Position numbers and translations under genes: made by a program
Shown here: positions 24,161-32,632 of the stretch, in pieces
Position numbering within the stretch: position 1 is the stretch's first letter
Layout: the number at the start of each line of letters is the position of its first letter
From: an uncultured Faecalibacterium sp.
GTDB lineage: Bacteria; Bacillota; Clostridia; Oscillospirales; Ruminococcaceae
Assembly: GCA_900540455.1 (NCBI GenBank)
Contig: UQGD01000017.1
Coordinates: 1 to 43,531, forward strand
DNA length: 43,531 nt
Direction of reading: 5' to 3'
The notes under the pieces: generated by a model
Told to the model about the DNA's origin: nothing
The model's database searches: none
What the model saw: only the letters and a program-made list of their open reading frames with translations

Positions 24161-25984
24161 TCAGACTTCCTTGAAGTCTGCATCCACCACGCCGTCATCC
24201 GGCTTCTGCTGAGCGGATGCGTCGGGGCCGGGCTGTGCGCCGGCAGCAGCCTGCTGGGCAGCAGCGGCAGCCTGGTACATCTTCTCGAACACCTGGCTCA
24301 GAGCCTCCTGCTTTGCCTTGATGTCGTCGGTGGAGCCGGACTGCACGGCGGTCTTCAGGTCGGCCAGCTTTGCCTCAGCCTCGCTCTTGACGTCGGCGGG
24401 CAGCTTGTCGCCGTTCTCCTTCAGCATCTTCTCGGTCTGGAACACCATCTGGTCTGCACCGTTGCGGATGTCCACTTCCTCACGCTTCTTCTTGTCATCG
24501 GCAGCAAACTGCTCGGCCTCCTTGACGGCCTTGTCGATGTCGTCCTTGGACATATTGGTAGAAGCGGTGATGGTGATGTTCTGCTCCTTGCCGGTGCCCA
24601 GGTCCTTGGCGCTGACCTTCACGATGCCGTTGGCGTCGATATCAAAGGTGACCTCGATCTGGGGCACGCCACGGGGAGCCGGAGCAATGCCGTCCAGGTG
24701 GAACACACCCAGGCTCTTGTTATCGCGGGCAAACTCACGCTCGCCCTGCAGCACGTTGATCTCGACCGAGGGCTGGTTGTCCGCAGCGGTGGAGAACACC
24801 TGGCTCTTGTGGGTGGGGATGGTGGTGTTGCGCTCGATGATCTTGGTGCACACGCCGCCCAGGGTCTCGATGCCCAGGCTCAGCGGGGTAACGTCCAGCA
24901 GCAGCAGGCCCTTGACGTCGCCCTGCAGCACGCCGCCCTGGATGGCAGCGCCCACAGCCACGCACTCGTCGGGGTTGATGCCCTTGAAGGGCTCGCAATT
25001 CAGCTCCTTCTTGACGGCGTCGTAAACAGCGGGGATACGGGTGGAGCCGCCCACCATCAGAACCTTCTTCAGGTCAGAGGGACGCAGGCCGGCATCAGCC
25101 AGAGCCTTGCGCACGGGGGTCATGGTGCGGTCCACCAGATCGGCGGTCAGCTCGTTGAACTTTGCACGGGTCAGGGTCATATCCAGGTGCTTGGGGCCGG
25201 TAGCGTCAGCGGTGATGAAGGGCAGGTTGATCTGGCTGCTCATAGCGCTGGACAGCTCGATCTTTGCCTTCTCAGCAGCCTCCTTCAGGCGCTGGGCAGC
25301 CATCTTGTCCTTGCGCAGGTCAATGCCGTTCTCGGTCTGGAAAGCGTTGGCCATCCAGTCGATAATGCGCTGGTCAAAGTCGTCGCCGCCCAGGCGGGTA
25401 TCGCCGTTGGTCGCCAGGACCTCGGTCACGCCGTCGCCCATCTCGATGATGGACACGTCGAAGGTGCCGCCGCCCAGGTCGTAGACCATGATCTTCTGGT
25501 CATCCTCTTTGTCGATGCCGTAAGCCAGAGCTGCGGCAGTGGGCTCGTTGATGATACGCTTGACGGTCAGGCCTGCAATGGTGCCTGCGTCCTTGGTGGC
25601 CTGGCGCTGGCTGTCGTTGAAGTAAGCCGGCACGGTGATGACAGCCTCGGTGACGGTCTCGCCCAGGTAAGCCTCGGCATCCGCCTTCAGCTTCTGCAGG
25701 ATCATAGCGCTGACCTGCTGGGGGGTGTAGGCCTTGCCGTTCAGGGTGACCTTGTTATCGGTGCCCATCTCACGCTTGATGGAGGAGATGGTGTTCTCCG
25801 GGTTCGTAATGGCCTGGCGCTTTGCCACCTGGCCAACCAGACGGTCGCCGGTCTTGGTGAAGCCCACCACAGACGGGGTGGTGCGGGCGCCTTCCGAGTT
25901 TGCAATAACGACAGGCTCGCCGCCTTCCATCACGGCGACGCAGCTATTGGTGGTGCCAAGGTCGATACCAATGATCTTGCTCAT
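24161..25984 (-). CDS. dnaK: Chaperone protein DnaK (Hsp70)
   Basis: A 607-residue Hsp70, the typical Firmicutes size. The ATPase domain starts with IIGIDLGTTNSCVAVMEGG (residues 4-22), has VPAYFNDSQRQATKDAG near 135 and YDLGGGTFDVSI near 170-181, and GGSTRIP near 310. The interdomain linker (LLLLDVTPLSLGIET) is near residues 360-374. The substrate domain and helical lid follow, ending in an alanine/glutamine-rich tail and the acidic DDGVVDADFKEV. AGGAGAT precedes the ATG. It works with GrpE, upstream, and DnaJ, downstream, in the same operon. Confidence 0.98.
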   Translation of the reverse strand: MSKIIGIDLGTTNSCVAVMEGGEPVVIANSEGARTTPSVVGFTKTGDRLVGQVAKRQAITNPENTISSIKREMGTDNKVTLNGKAYTPQQVSAMILQKLKADAEAYLGETVTEAVITVPAYFNDSQRQATKDAGTIAGLTVKRIINEPTAAALAYGIDKEDDQKIMVYDLGGGTFDVSIIEMGDGVTEVLATNGDTRLGGDDFDQRIIDWMANAFQTENGIDLRKDKMAAQRLKEAAEKAKIELSSAMSSQINLPFITADATGPKHLDMTLTRAKFNELTADLVDRTMTPVRKALADAGLRPSDLKKVLMVGGSTRIPAVYDAVKKELNCEPFKGINPDECVAVGAAIQGGVLQGDVKGLLLLDVTPLSLGIETLGGVCTKIIERNTTIPTHKSQVFSTAADNQPSVEINVLQGEREFARDNKSLGVFHLDGIAPAPRGVPQIEVTFDIDANGIVKVSAKDLGTGKEQNITITASTNMSKDDIDKAVKEAEQFAADDKKKREEVDIRNGADQMVFQTEKMLKENGDKLPADVKSEAEAKLADLKTAVQSGSTDDIKAKQEALSQVFEKMYQAAAAAQQAAAGAQPGPDASAQQKPDDGVVDADFKEV

Positions 25985-26077
25985 AATAAAATCTCCTCTC
26001 GCTGATAAAACGATGAATCTTTATATACTTAAACGGTTGTATTTATCAAGACCCCGGAAAAGGGGGGTACGGCTTGC

Positions 26078-26701
26078 TCAGCCAGCCACCACGACAGTGG
26101 CATGGCGGACGATCTTATCGCCCATCTGGTAGCCCTTCTGGTAAACGGTCACCACAGTGCCGCTCTCCTGGCCATCCTCTGCGGGCACCTGCTGCACCGC
26201 ATTCATGAAGTTGGGGTCAAAGGGCTGGCCCAGGGTGGGGATCTCCTGGATGTTCAGCGCGGCCAGTGCTTTGGCTGCTTTGTCCAGGGTCATGGTCACG
26301 CCCTTCTTGTAGCTCTCGTCGGTGGTGGGGGCGTTGGCCGCCATCTCCAGCGTGTCCAGAATGGGCAGGATCTGATTGACAGCAAAGGAAACGCCGTCGT
26401 TGAATTTCTGGTCTGCCTCACGGGTGGAGCGCTTGCGGTAGTTGTCGTACTCCGCTGCCATGCGCAGCAGCTGGTCCTTTGCCTTTGCAGCGGTCTGCTC
26501 GGCTGTTTCCAGCTGGGCTTTGATGGCGTCCAGCTCCCGGGCCTTTTTGTTGAACCAGCCGTCCTTCTTCTTCCCGTCGTCCTTTGCCTGCTCGGCAGGT
26601 TCGGTCTCAGGGGCAGCGGACTGGGTCTCCGGCTCGGACACCGGCTCGGCAGCCGGCTCCACAGTGGGCTCCTGCTGGGCCTTGTTCAAATCTTCGCTCA
26701 T
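26078..26701 (-). CDS. grpE: Nucleotide exchange factor GrpE
   Basis: A 207-residue GrpE, which releases ADP from DnaK. Residues 1-50 form an acidic, low-complexity leader rich in E, P and A. A long coiled-coil follows (KARELDAIKAQLETAEQTAAKA), then the family core LRMAAEYDNYRKRSTREADQ near 87-106 and the C-terminal beta domain with GQPFDPNFMNAVQQVP and VYQKGYQMGDKIVRHATVVV. Its ATG overlaps the hrcA stop (ATGA), so the two are translationally coupled. Confidence 0.97.
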   Translation of the reverse strand: MSEDLNKAQQEPTVEPAAEPVSEPETQSAAPETEPAEQAKDDGKKKDGWFNKKARELDAIKAQLETAEQTAAKAKDQLLRMAAEYDNYRKRSTREADQKFNDGVSFAVNQILPILDTLEMAANAPTTDESYKKGVTMTLDKAAKALAALNIQEIPTLGQPFDPNFMNAVQQVPAEDGQESGTVVTVYQKGYQMGDKIVRHATVVVAG

Positions 26702-27774
26702 ACCAGATCCTCCTTGTTATAGGGTGCAGCCCGCCGGGGTACGGCAGCCTGCGGGGTGTCTTTTCGTTTGCCGCTCATGCCCTCGCCCAGCTCGTCGGCA
26801 AAGGCGTGCAGCAGGGGCACCAGCTTTTGGAAGGGCATCCGGGTGGGGCCGATCAATGCAATGGAGCCCCACAGTCCGCCGCCCACCAGGTAACGGTCGC
26901 TTACGATGCATAATCCGGGGATCTGCGGCTCGATGTCCTCTCCCAGAAGGATGCATCCCTCCTGCCCGGCAGGGGGTGCGATCAGCTGGGCGGCCTGGGT
27001 GTCGTCGTTCAGCAGTGTGAGGATATCCCCCACCTTGCCCTCCAGCTGCGGCCAGTCCAGCAGGTACTGCTCGCCCCCCAGAAATACATGGGGCTGTGCG
27101 CAATCCTGCAAGATCGCCGCTGCCGCCGAGACCACCGGCACCAGCTCCGGACGGATCTGGCTGCAAAGCTCACTGAGCATCCGCCGGTTCAGATCCACCG
27201 GGGCCACAAAGGTCAGGTGCTGATTCAGCACCGCCGCCAGCGCAGCGGCATTGTCCCGGGAAAGTCCGGTGCGGACCCGGGCCACCCGGGTGCGGACGTA
27301 TCCGGCGGTAGTCACCGCCAGCACAGCCGCCGCACTGCGGCCCACCTGCACCACCTCAAAATGAGAGATGCACAGGTCCTCGGCACAGGGGGTGCTTACC
27401 GCAGCCGTGCAGCCGCTGATGGCGGCCAGCGCCTTGGCAGCGCCCTGGGCCAGTTTTTCCGGCTCATGATCCAAACTGGCAAACACCGCATCCACCCGGG
27501 CACGGGTGACACGGTCCAGCGGCTCATTGGCCGAAAGCAGATTGTCCAGATAATAGCGGTAGCCCTTTGCGCTGGGCACCCGGCCCGCGCTGGTGTGGGG
27601 CTGCTCCAAAAGGCCAAGCTTAGTAAGTGCGGCCATCTCATTGCGCAGCGTTGCGCTGGATACCGCCATGTCGAAGTAGTTGGCCAGGACGCTGCTGCCC
27701 ACAGGCTCCCCTTCGAGGCTGTACAGAGCTACGATCGCCTGCAGCACACGCTGCTTCCGTGCATCCATCGTCAC
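26698..27774 (-). CDS. hrcA: Heat-inducible transcription repressor HrcA
   Basis: A 358-residue HrcA, first gene of the operon it represses. The winged helix spans about residues 1-75 (LQAIVALYSLEGEPVGSSVL and VSSATLRNEMAALTKLGLLEQPHTSAGRVPSAKGYRYYLD). A GAF-like dimer domain follows. The start is taken as the GTG at 27772-27774, eight bases after GGGAGG; the ATG two codons on (27766-27768) is 14 bases away. The CIRCE operator at 27808-27834 lies between the promoter and this start, so HrcA represses its own operon, with folding by GroE probably tuning it as in Bacillus. Confidence 0.97.
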   Translation of the reverse strand: MTMDARKQRVLQAIVALYSLEGEPVGSSVLANYFDMAVSSATLRNEMAALTKLGLLEQPHTSAGRVPSAKGYRYYLDNLLSANEPLDRVTRARVDAVFASLDHEPEKLAQGAAKALAAISGCTAAVSTPCAEDLCISHFEVVQVGRSAAAVLAVTTAGYVRTRVARVRTGLSRDNAAALAAVLNQHLTFVAPVDLNRRMLSELCSQIRPELVPVVSAAAAILQDCAQPHVFLGGEQYLLDWPQLEGKVGDILTLLNDDTQAAQLIAPPAGQEGCILLGEDIEPQIPGLCIVSDRYLVGGGLWGSIALIGPTRMPFQKLVPLLHAFADELGEGMSGKRKDTPQAAVPRRAAPYNKEDLV

Positions 27775-27807
27775 TCGGTCCGCCTCCCTTGCGTTGTTTT
27801 GAAGTGT

Positions 27808-27834
27808 TTAGCACTCGTTGTTCCTGAGTGCTAA
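27808..27834 (-). promoter_or_regulatory. CIRCE operator (HrcA binding site)
   Basis: TTAGCACTC-N9-GAGTGCTAA, a perfect match to the CIRCE consensus, directly downstream of the hrcA -10 box and inside the transcript leader. Confidence 0.98.
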
Positions 27835-27838
27835 GACC

Positions 27839-27866
27839 ATTATAGCCAAATTTCCCGGCCTGTCAA
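27839..27866 (-). promoter_or_regulatory. Sigma-A promoter of hrcA-grpE-dnaK-dnaJ
   Basis: On the minus strand TTGACA (27861-27866) and TATAAT (27839-27844), both perfect, are 16 bases apart. The CIRCE starts five bases after the -10 box, so the start site is within or beside the operator. Confidence 0.95.
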
Positions 27867-27951
27867 GAGGCTGGGAAAAAAGTTTTAAAAGATTCATAAA
27901 TCTGTCATAAAGGGGTCGCCGCAAGGGGGTGGAGCAGGTGTAAAGCGGAAG

Positions 27952-28445
27952 GAACCCTCTCCGTCATTTCGCTTTGCGAAATGCCACCTCTCCCGAAGGT
28001 GGAGGCTTTGGCAAAGGCGTAAAGTTTACAACTTAACAGCAGGCTTCTTCCTGCCGTTGACGAATGAGGACGAGACCTGCCGGTTCTGCCAAGGGCTCTC
28101 CCTTCGAAAGACTTCCCCCGGCCGGGGGAAGATGTCGCCGATAGGCGACAAAAAGGGGAACTAGCTGTCGAGCGCAGCGAGACTGAGAGGGTCACTTCCG
28201 GAATCTACCCTCTCCGTCACGGCTTCGCCGTGCCACCTCTCCCGAAAGGGAGAGGCTTTGGCAAGGGCGTAAAGTTTACCGCTTATCGGCTGACTTCTTC
28301 CTGCCGTTAACGAATGAGGACGAAACTTGCTGGTTCTGCCAAGGGCTCTCCCACTCGGGAGAGCTGTCGCCGTAGGCGACTGAGAGGGTTCGTCCCGAAA
28401 GCATCCCTCTCCCCGCAGGCGACTGAGAGGGTTCTTCCCGGAATC
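27952..28445. repeat. Mosaic of hairpin repeats: two diverged copies of a roughly 145-bp unit, 250 bp apart, plus short modules
   Basis: Copy 1 is about 27955-28100 and copy 2 about 28208-28352. Shared blocks include CCCTCTCCGTC, GCCACCTCTCCCGAA, AGGCTTTGGCAA, GGCGTAAAGTTTAC, CTTCTTCCTGCCGTT, ACGAATGAGGACGA and GGTTCTGCCAAGGGCTCTCCC. GACTGAGAGGGT occurs three times (near 28180, 28379 and 28420). Hairpins lie throughout: CATTTCGC/GCGAAATG (27965-27983), CACGGC/GCCGTG (28218-28232), GTCGCC/GGCGAC (28134-28149 and 28366-28380), CTCTCCC/GGGAGAG (28346-28363) and a 20-base palindrome at 28112-28131. There is no believable coding frame. The gap 27867-28462 holds nothing else I can name. Confidence 0.85.
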
Positions 28446-28462
28446 CACCCTCTCCGCAAAGT

Positions 28463-29845
28463 TCACTCTTTCCGAGGCTTTCTCCGTCCGGGGAACACAA
28501 AGGGATCACGCAGATAGACAAAGAGCAGCTCTGCGGTCATAAAGCACCAGATGATCGGCTCACAGAGAATCACGGCATCATAGCCAAAGCGGGGGATGAA
28601 GAACAGCACGAACAAGATCTTGCCCACCAGCTCGATGACGCTGGACAGCAGCGGCAGCACCTTTTGTCCCAGGCTCTGCAGCGCGTACCGGGTGGACAGC
28701 AGCACGCCCAGCACTGCGTAGAAAGGTGCATTCCACATCAGATACTTTGCACCGTTCTGCACCACCACCGCCTCGGCAGAGCCGGACACAGCCTGCACCA
28801 TCCACTCTGCGCTGCAAGACATCAGCAGCACCGCGCCGATGGCCACCACCACCGAGTAGATATACACATCCCGCATCCCCTTGCGCACCCGGTCCGGGCT
28901 GCCTGCACCAAAATTCTGGGACACAAAGGTAGACGCTGCTGAGGCCATGGCGGTCAGCGGCATATCCGTCACCGCAAACAGCTTGCGGGCTGCCGTATGC
29001 CCCGCAATGACCAGGGTGCCCAGGCCATTGATGCCATATTGCAGCACCACCGACCCCGCCGACACGATGCTGCTCATCAGTCCCATGGACAGGCCCTGGG
29101 TCAGCAGCTCCTGATAGCGCTGTGCGCCCACCTCAAAATGCTTTTGCGCAGGCAGCAGTACCGGCGTGCGCCGCAGGATATACACCACGCACAGCGCCGC
29201 CGACACGCCCTGTGCCAGCACCGTAGCCGCAGCTGCACCCGGAACGCCCAAGCCCAGCCCGGCGATGAACCAAATATCCAGTCCCACATTCAGCACCGAG
29301 GACAACAGCAAAAATACCAGGGGCATCATGCTGTTGCCAATGGCCCGCAGCAGACCGGAACAAAGGTTATAGGCAAACATCACTGGCACACCCAGGGCAA
29401 TGATGCGGATATAGGCATAGGCGTCCCCGATGATCTCCGCCGGGGTATCCAGCAGCTCCAGCAGCGGGCGCAGGCCCAGCAGCCCCGCCAGCATGATGGT
29501 CAGCGAGGCGCCGACTCCAATGACCATCGACCCCGCCACGGTGCGCTTGAGGCCGTCCTCATCCTGGGCGCCATAGCACCGGGCCGCCACGATGGCCAGC
29601 CCATTGCCGATGCCCAGGCCAAACCCCACCAGCAGCTCATAGATCGCACCGCAGGCGCCAATAGCAGCCAGGGCCTGATCCCCCAGCACATTGCCCACGA
29701 TCATGATATCTACGGTATTGTACAGCTGCTGGAACAAGCTGGAGAAAAAGATGGGCAGCATAAACAAGAACAAGCTTTTAAAAATTGGCCCGCTGGTAAG
29801 CTTTGTATTCAGTTTGGGCAGGGGCCGGGACTCAGATCGGGTCAT
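28463..29845 (-). CDS. MATE family multidrug efflux transporter
   Basis: A 460-residue membrane transporter of the MATE family (NorM/DinF type), which exports drugs or metabolites against Na+ or H+ entry. The first helix region LFLFMLPIFFSSLFQQLYNTVDIMIVGNVLG is the MATE signature, and about twelve hydrophobic segments form two similar halves. ALAAIGACGAIYELLVGFGLGIGNG and its second-half counterpart (LPLTAMASAASTFVSQNFGAG) show the internal repeat. The ATG at 29843-29845 follows GGAGGATACT; two upstream ATGs in frame lack a ribosome site. It faces the hairpin mosaic at its 3' end, and no standard terminator is seen there. Confidence 0.92.
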   Translation of the reverse strand: MTRSESRPLPKLNTKLTSGPIFKSLFLFMLPIFFSSLFQQLYNTVDIMIVGNVLGDQALAAIGACGAIYELLVGFGLGIGNGLAIVAARCYGAQDEDGLKRTVAGSMVIGVGASLTIMLAGLLGLRPLLELLDTPAEIIGDAYAYIRIIALGVPVMFAYNLCSGLLRAIGNSMMPLVFLLLSSVLNVGLDIWFIAGLGLGVPGAAAATVLAQGVSAALCVVYILRRTPVLLPAQKHFEVGAQRYQELLTQGLSMGLMSSIVSAGSVVLQYGINGLGTLVIAGHTAARKLFAVTDMPLTAMASAASTFVSQNFGAGSPDRVRKGMRDVYIYSVVVAIGAVLLMSCSAEWMVQAVSGSAEAVVVQNGAKYLMWNAPFYAVLGVLLSTRYALQSLGQKVLPLLSSVIELVGKILFVLFFIPRFGYDAVILCEPIIWCFMTAELLFVYLRDPFVFPGRRKPRKE

Positions 29846-29890
29846 AGTATCCTCCAATGGGTCATACGCTGCATCCATTACAGAGCAGCC

Positions 29891-29919
29891 AAAAAAGCTG
29901 CCGTGCATTGCACAGCAGC
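29891..29919 (-). terminator. Intrinsic terminator of the PHP phosphatase gene
   Basis: Minus-strand stem GCTGCTGTGC / GCACGGCAGC (one mismatch) with loop AAT, followed by six T (29891-29896). Confidence 0.93.
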
Positions 29920-29932
29920 CTGTCGAAACGAT

Positions 29933-30757
29933 TTACAGTGCCTGGGTCTCAAAGCCGTGGCCGGTCAGTACCTGCACGCTGTCAAACCCTGCATCCCGGG
30001 CAGCCTGTGCTGCCTCGTCAAAGGCAAAGGTCAGCCCGTCGTGGGCATGGGCGTCCGCTGTGATGATGACTTTGCCGCCCATCTTGTGCCACTGTGACAG
30101 CAGCCACGGGCCGGGGTAGAAGTCCTTGCGGTAGCCACGGTTCACTGCGCCGGTGTTGATCTCCAGCAGGCAGTCCGCCTTGTGGGCGGCCTCCAGTGCC
30201 GAGAGGGCTGCCGCCTGATACCGGGGAGAGTTTTCGTCAAAGAACTCGCCATTGCCGTTCAGCTTTTTGATCAGGTCCACATGGGCAAGGATGTCCGGGT
30301 GCAAAGCGGCCAGCTGCGCCACCTGTGCAAAGTACGCCTCCACCGCAGCCAGTGCATCCCCGCCAAAGTCTGCATCGATGCACTCCCGCAGATCCTGGGG
30401 GCGGAAGTCGATCTCATAATAACGGCCGGTCTTTTCCCCGTGGAGATAGTGCACGCCGCCGATCCAGTAATCGTAGCCGGTACGCTTGTCGTCCGAGAAC
30501 AGATCCCACTCCAGCCCACAGAGGATATCCACCTTGCCCTTGTACTCTGCCTTCAGCGTAGCGATGGTGGCCTTATACTGGGCGGTGCGGCTGGGGGTCA
30601 TGCAGTACTCCCGGTCGCATGGGGTATGGCTGTGGCCGGTAAAGCCCAGCGTCTCCAAGCCCTGTGCGCAGGCAGCCGAGGTCATCTCCTGCAGGGTGTT
30701 TTTGCCGTCACACATTGTCGAGTGGCAATGCACGCTGGACTTTTTGAAATCTGCCAT
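29933..30757 (-). CDS. PHP-domain phosphatase, histidinol-phosphatase (HisK/HisJ) type
   Basis: A 274-residue metal-dependent PHP phosphoesterase. The HxH motif is H10 and H12 in SSVHCHSTMCDGK. Further metal ligands are likely in FTGHSHTPCDREYC (near 40-53), the CGLEWDL segment, AHVDLIKKL and TADAHAHDGL near the C-terminus. This set and length fit Bacillus HisJ-like histidinol phosphatase. No other his gene is nearby, so a different sugar-phosphate or nucleotide substrate is possible. The ATG at 30755-30757 matches the family start; its ribosome site (AAAGGATG) is about 14 bases off. A possible promoter on the minus strand is TTGCGT (30917-30922) with TACACT (30894-30899), 17 bases apart. Confidence 0.85.
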   Translation of the reverse strand: MADFKKSSVHCHSTMCDGKNTLQEMTSAACAQGLETLGFTGHSHTPCDREYCMTPSRTAQYKATIATLKAEYKGKVDILCGLEWDLFSDDKRTGYDYWIGGVHYLHGEKTGRYYEIDFRPQDLRECIDADFGGDALAAVEAYFAQVAQLAALHPDILAHVDLIKKLNGNGEFFDENSPRYQAAALSALEAAHKADCLLEINTGAVNRGYRKDFYPGPWLLSQWHKMGGKVIITADAHAHDGLTFAFDEAAQAARDAGFDSVQVLTGHGFETQAL

Positions 30758-30955
30758 GATCTGATCACTGCATCCTTTCCTGCTTGACCATGCGGTCGAG
30801 CCTATGTCGTGTTTTAAGCTGCTGCCGGGAAAAACGCCCCCGCCGGCGTCCAAAAAAGCAGGCCGCTGCCCCGCTGAAAGCGAATATAGATATAGTGTAG
30901 CTTATTCAATGCACAAACGCAAGAGGTGCCGGGGATTTTCCCTCAGCGGGAACGC

Positions 30956-30997
30956 AAAAGCCCCCTTGCAGGCCGATCACGCAGCCAGAAAGGGGGC
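30956..30997 (-). terminator. Intrinsic terminator of the 64-residue protein gene
   Basis: Minus-strand GCCCCCTT (30990-30997) pairs with AAGGGGGC, followed by TTTT, with inner bases that can extend the stem. Confidence 0.8.
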
Positions 30998-31031
30998 ATC
31001 TGTCGGAAATCTGCTCACTGCCGGGCGCAGC

Positions 31032-31226
31032 TTACAGGCCAAACATTTTATACAGTTCCATCATGTTTTGATACTGGAGCTTATCCCCCAGCAGCTGACG
31101 GTATGTGGCGGTCTTTTCCTTACCTTCTGCCCGCAGGCGGTCCATCCGAGCGGTCGTATCCGCCAGGCGGCGGTCCACAAAATCCTGCATTTTCCGGTAA
31201 GCGGTCAGTCGTTCAGCATCGTTCAT
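31032..31226 (-). CDS. Small helical protein of 64 residues, unknown function
   Basis: I do not recognise a family. The protein is almost wholly helical and charged (MNDAERLTAYRKMQDF at the start, MELYKMFGL at the end) with no cysteine, signal peptide or membrane segment. Support for its being real: AAAGGAGC seven bases before the ATG (31224-31226), a good promoter at 31282-31310, and a terminator at 30956-30997, so it is a complete single-gene unit. Heptad-like spacing of L, M and V suggests a coiled-coil or a partner-bound adaptor. A longer reading upstream has no ribosome site. Confidence 0.75.
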   Translation of the reverse strand: MNDAERLTAYRKMQDFVDRRLADTTARMDRLRAEGKEKTATYRQLLGDKLQYQNMMELYKMFGL

Positions 31227-31281
31227 AGGGCAGCTCCTTTCCTGCACGGGCGTCCTGGATGCGCCCGGATAAGCTGCCCCC

Positions 31282-31310
31282 ATTTTATTACATTTTTCAT
31301 TTTTTGTGAA
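31282..31310 (-). promoter_or_regulatory. Sigma-A promoter of the 64-residue protein gene
   Basis: On the minus strand TTCACA (31305-31310) and TAAAAT (31282-31287) are 17 bases apart, each five of six matches to consensus, in an A/T-rich tract. Confidence 0.8.
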
Positions 31311-31362
31311 TCGCAAATTTCGCTGTGTTTCTGGTTTTTGGGGGGCATTTTTTCGGATACTT

Positions 31363-31986
31363 TCACAAACCGCTGCTGCCTGCATCCTCCTCCAGCAAAA
31401 ATCCGGGCATCAGCTGGGGGATACGGCTGCCCCACCCCTCCAGATACTCCGAGGTATCCGGATAGCTCCAGGCTACATACCACACCCCGCTCTCTCCTGC
31501 TATGACATACTGGCACTGCACCTGGCCTTCCATCGTGCGGGCAAAGAAATGGTCGTTGTCGTCCGATTGGTTATACCCCTCTGCCCACAGCGCATCGTAG
31601 GCCCGTTCCAGGTCCTGGCCGCTGCGGTCCGGCCGGACCGACAGGGTGACCTGCGAGTTTGCAGCTGCCGCAAAGAGGTCGGCCTCCTCCGGCTGCTCCC
31701 CGCTCATAGAGCCGGTCTGCACCCACTCCCCATCCGGCAGATAGAGGGAGTACCCCTCCCCCTGGAACAGGGTGGCGGGGACCTTCTCCGGCTCCCCTTC
31801 CACCCAGATTTCCAGCTCTGTATGCAGCTCCCGCCCGGGAGCGGTCGGCTGGGAGGACACCGCAGAGGACGGCGCAGCGGAAGATGCAGGCGGCGGGTTG
31901 CTGCTTTGGGACGAGGACGGGCCTGCACAGCCCGCCAGAGCAGCCGCCAGCAGCGCAGCGGCCAGGCAGATGATCCGGTTTTTCAT
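31363..31986 (-). CDS. Lipoprotein of unknown function
   Basis: A 207-residue exported protein. The signal peptide MKNRIICLAAALLAAALAGC ends in a lipobox with C20 as the lipid site. It is followed by a serine/proline/alanine-rich spacer (about 21-52) and a folded domain with strand-rich segments (YSLYLPDGEWVQTG, VTLSVRPD, CQYVIAGESGVWYVAWSYP). I cannot name the domain. The ATG at 31984-31986 follows AAGGAGG. A TATACT -10-like box lies at 32043-32048 on the minus strand but its -35 is poor. It is a single gene; a thioredoxin gene ends upstream at its own terminator. No clear terminator was seen at its 3' end. Confidence 0.82.
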   Translation of the reverse strand: MKNRIICLAAALLAAALAGCAGPSSSQSSNPPPASSAAPSSAVSSQPTAPGRELHTELEIWVEGEPEKVPATLFQGEGYSLYLPDGEWVQTGSMSGEQPEEADLFAAAANSQVTLSVRPDRSGQDLERAYDALWAEGYNQSDDNDHFFARTMEGQVQCQYVIAGESGVWYVAWSYPDTSEYLEGWGSRIPQLMPGFLLEEDAGSSGL

Positions 31987-32084
31987 AACATAGTTCCTCC
32001 TTTTGTCCGGCCCTGGCGTCTGCCGCCAAGGCCCTGTCCCCCAGTATACGCACCAGCGTGCAAAATGATTGCGTACCCAACAGC

Positions 32085-32117
32085 AAAAGGGGCGCACCCG
32101 TTGACCGAGTGCGCCCC
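32085..32117 (-). terminator. Intrinsic terminator of trxA
   Basis: Minus-strand GGGGCGCAC (32109-32117) pairs with GTGCGCCCC, followed by TTTT. Confidence 0.88.
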
Positions 32118-32152
32118 AGGATGAGCCTGCTTTATTGTGTGGTCTTTGTCTC

Positions 32153-32461
32153 TCAGCCCAGCAGTGCCAGCACGCCGCTCTTGGGGCGGGCACCCACGGT
32201 CTGGTTGACCAGCTTGCCATTCTTGAACACCAGCAGGGTGGGGATGCTCATGACCCCGAACTGACCCGCCAGCTCCGGCTGCTCGTCCACGTTGACCTTG
32301 CCAACCTTCACGTCGGGGCGCTCCTCGGCCACCTCGTCCACCACCGGGGACAGCATACGGCAGGGGCCGCACCAGCTGGCCCAGAAATCCAGCAGCACAG
32401 TCTTGTCGCTGTGCAGGACCTCAGCATCAAAATTCTCTTTCGTGATCGTGATAACAGCCAT
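32153..32461 (-). CDS. trxA: Thioredoxin
   Basis: A 102-residue thioredoxin, a cytoplasmic dithiol reductant. The active site is WCGPC with C31 and C34 in DFWASWCGPCRMLSP, D25 is the buried acid, and the cis-proline loop is SIPTL near 73-77. The ATG at 32459-32461 is placed by GGAGG seven bases upstream and by the family start. A TATACT box is at 32513-32518 on the minus strand with no good -35. No thioredoxin reductase gene is in the window. Confidence 0.96.
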   Translation of the reverse strand: MAVITITKENFDAEVLHSDKTVLLDFWASWCGPCRMLSPVVDEVAEERPDVKVGKVNVDEQPELAGQFGVMSIPTLLVFKNGKLVNQTVGARPKSGVLALLG

Positions 32462-32570
32462 TTTTATTTCCTCCAAAACATATATTTGGGTGCTTTGCAT
32501 CTTGTGCGCTTAGTATACCCAAAACCGGAGGTGTTTTTCCGTGACGGGGTCACACAATGGCACCCCGAAC

Positions 32571-32608
32571 AAAAGAGCCGCTGCCCGGCAGGGCAGCGGC
32601 TCTTTTTT
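32571..32608. terminator. Two-way terminator after the transketolase genes
   Basis: A long palindrome AAAAGAGCCGCTGCCC / GGGCAGCGGCTCTTTT. It gives a stem with a T tract on both strands. Its main use is to end the minus-strand transketolase transcript. Confidence 0.92.
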
Positions 32609-32632
32609 CTATGCGTTTATGCGGGGCTTTGC

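Noticed and set aside
27952..28445. CRISPR array
   Set aside because: The repeats are long, diverged and few, with no regular spacers and no cas genes nearby.
27905..28521. Several short frames over the hairpin mosaic
   Set aside because: They are read from repeated stems, differ between the two copies, and lack ribosome sites.
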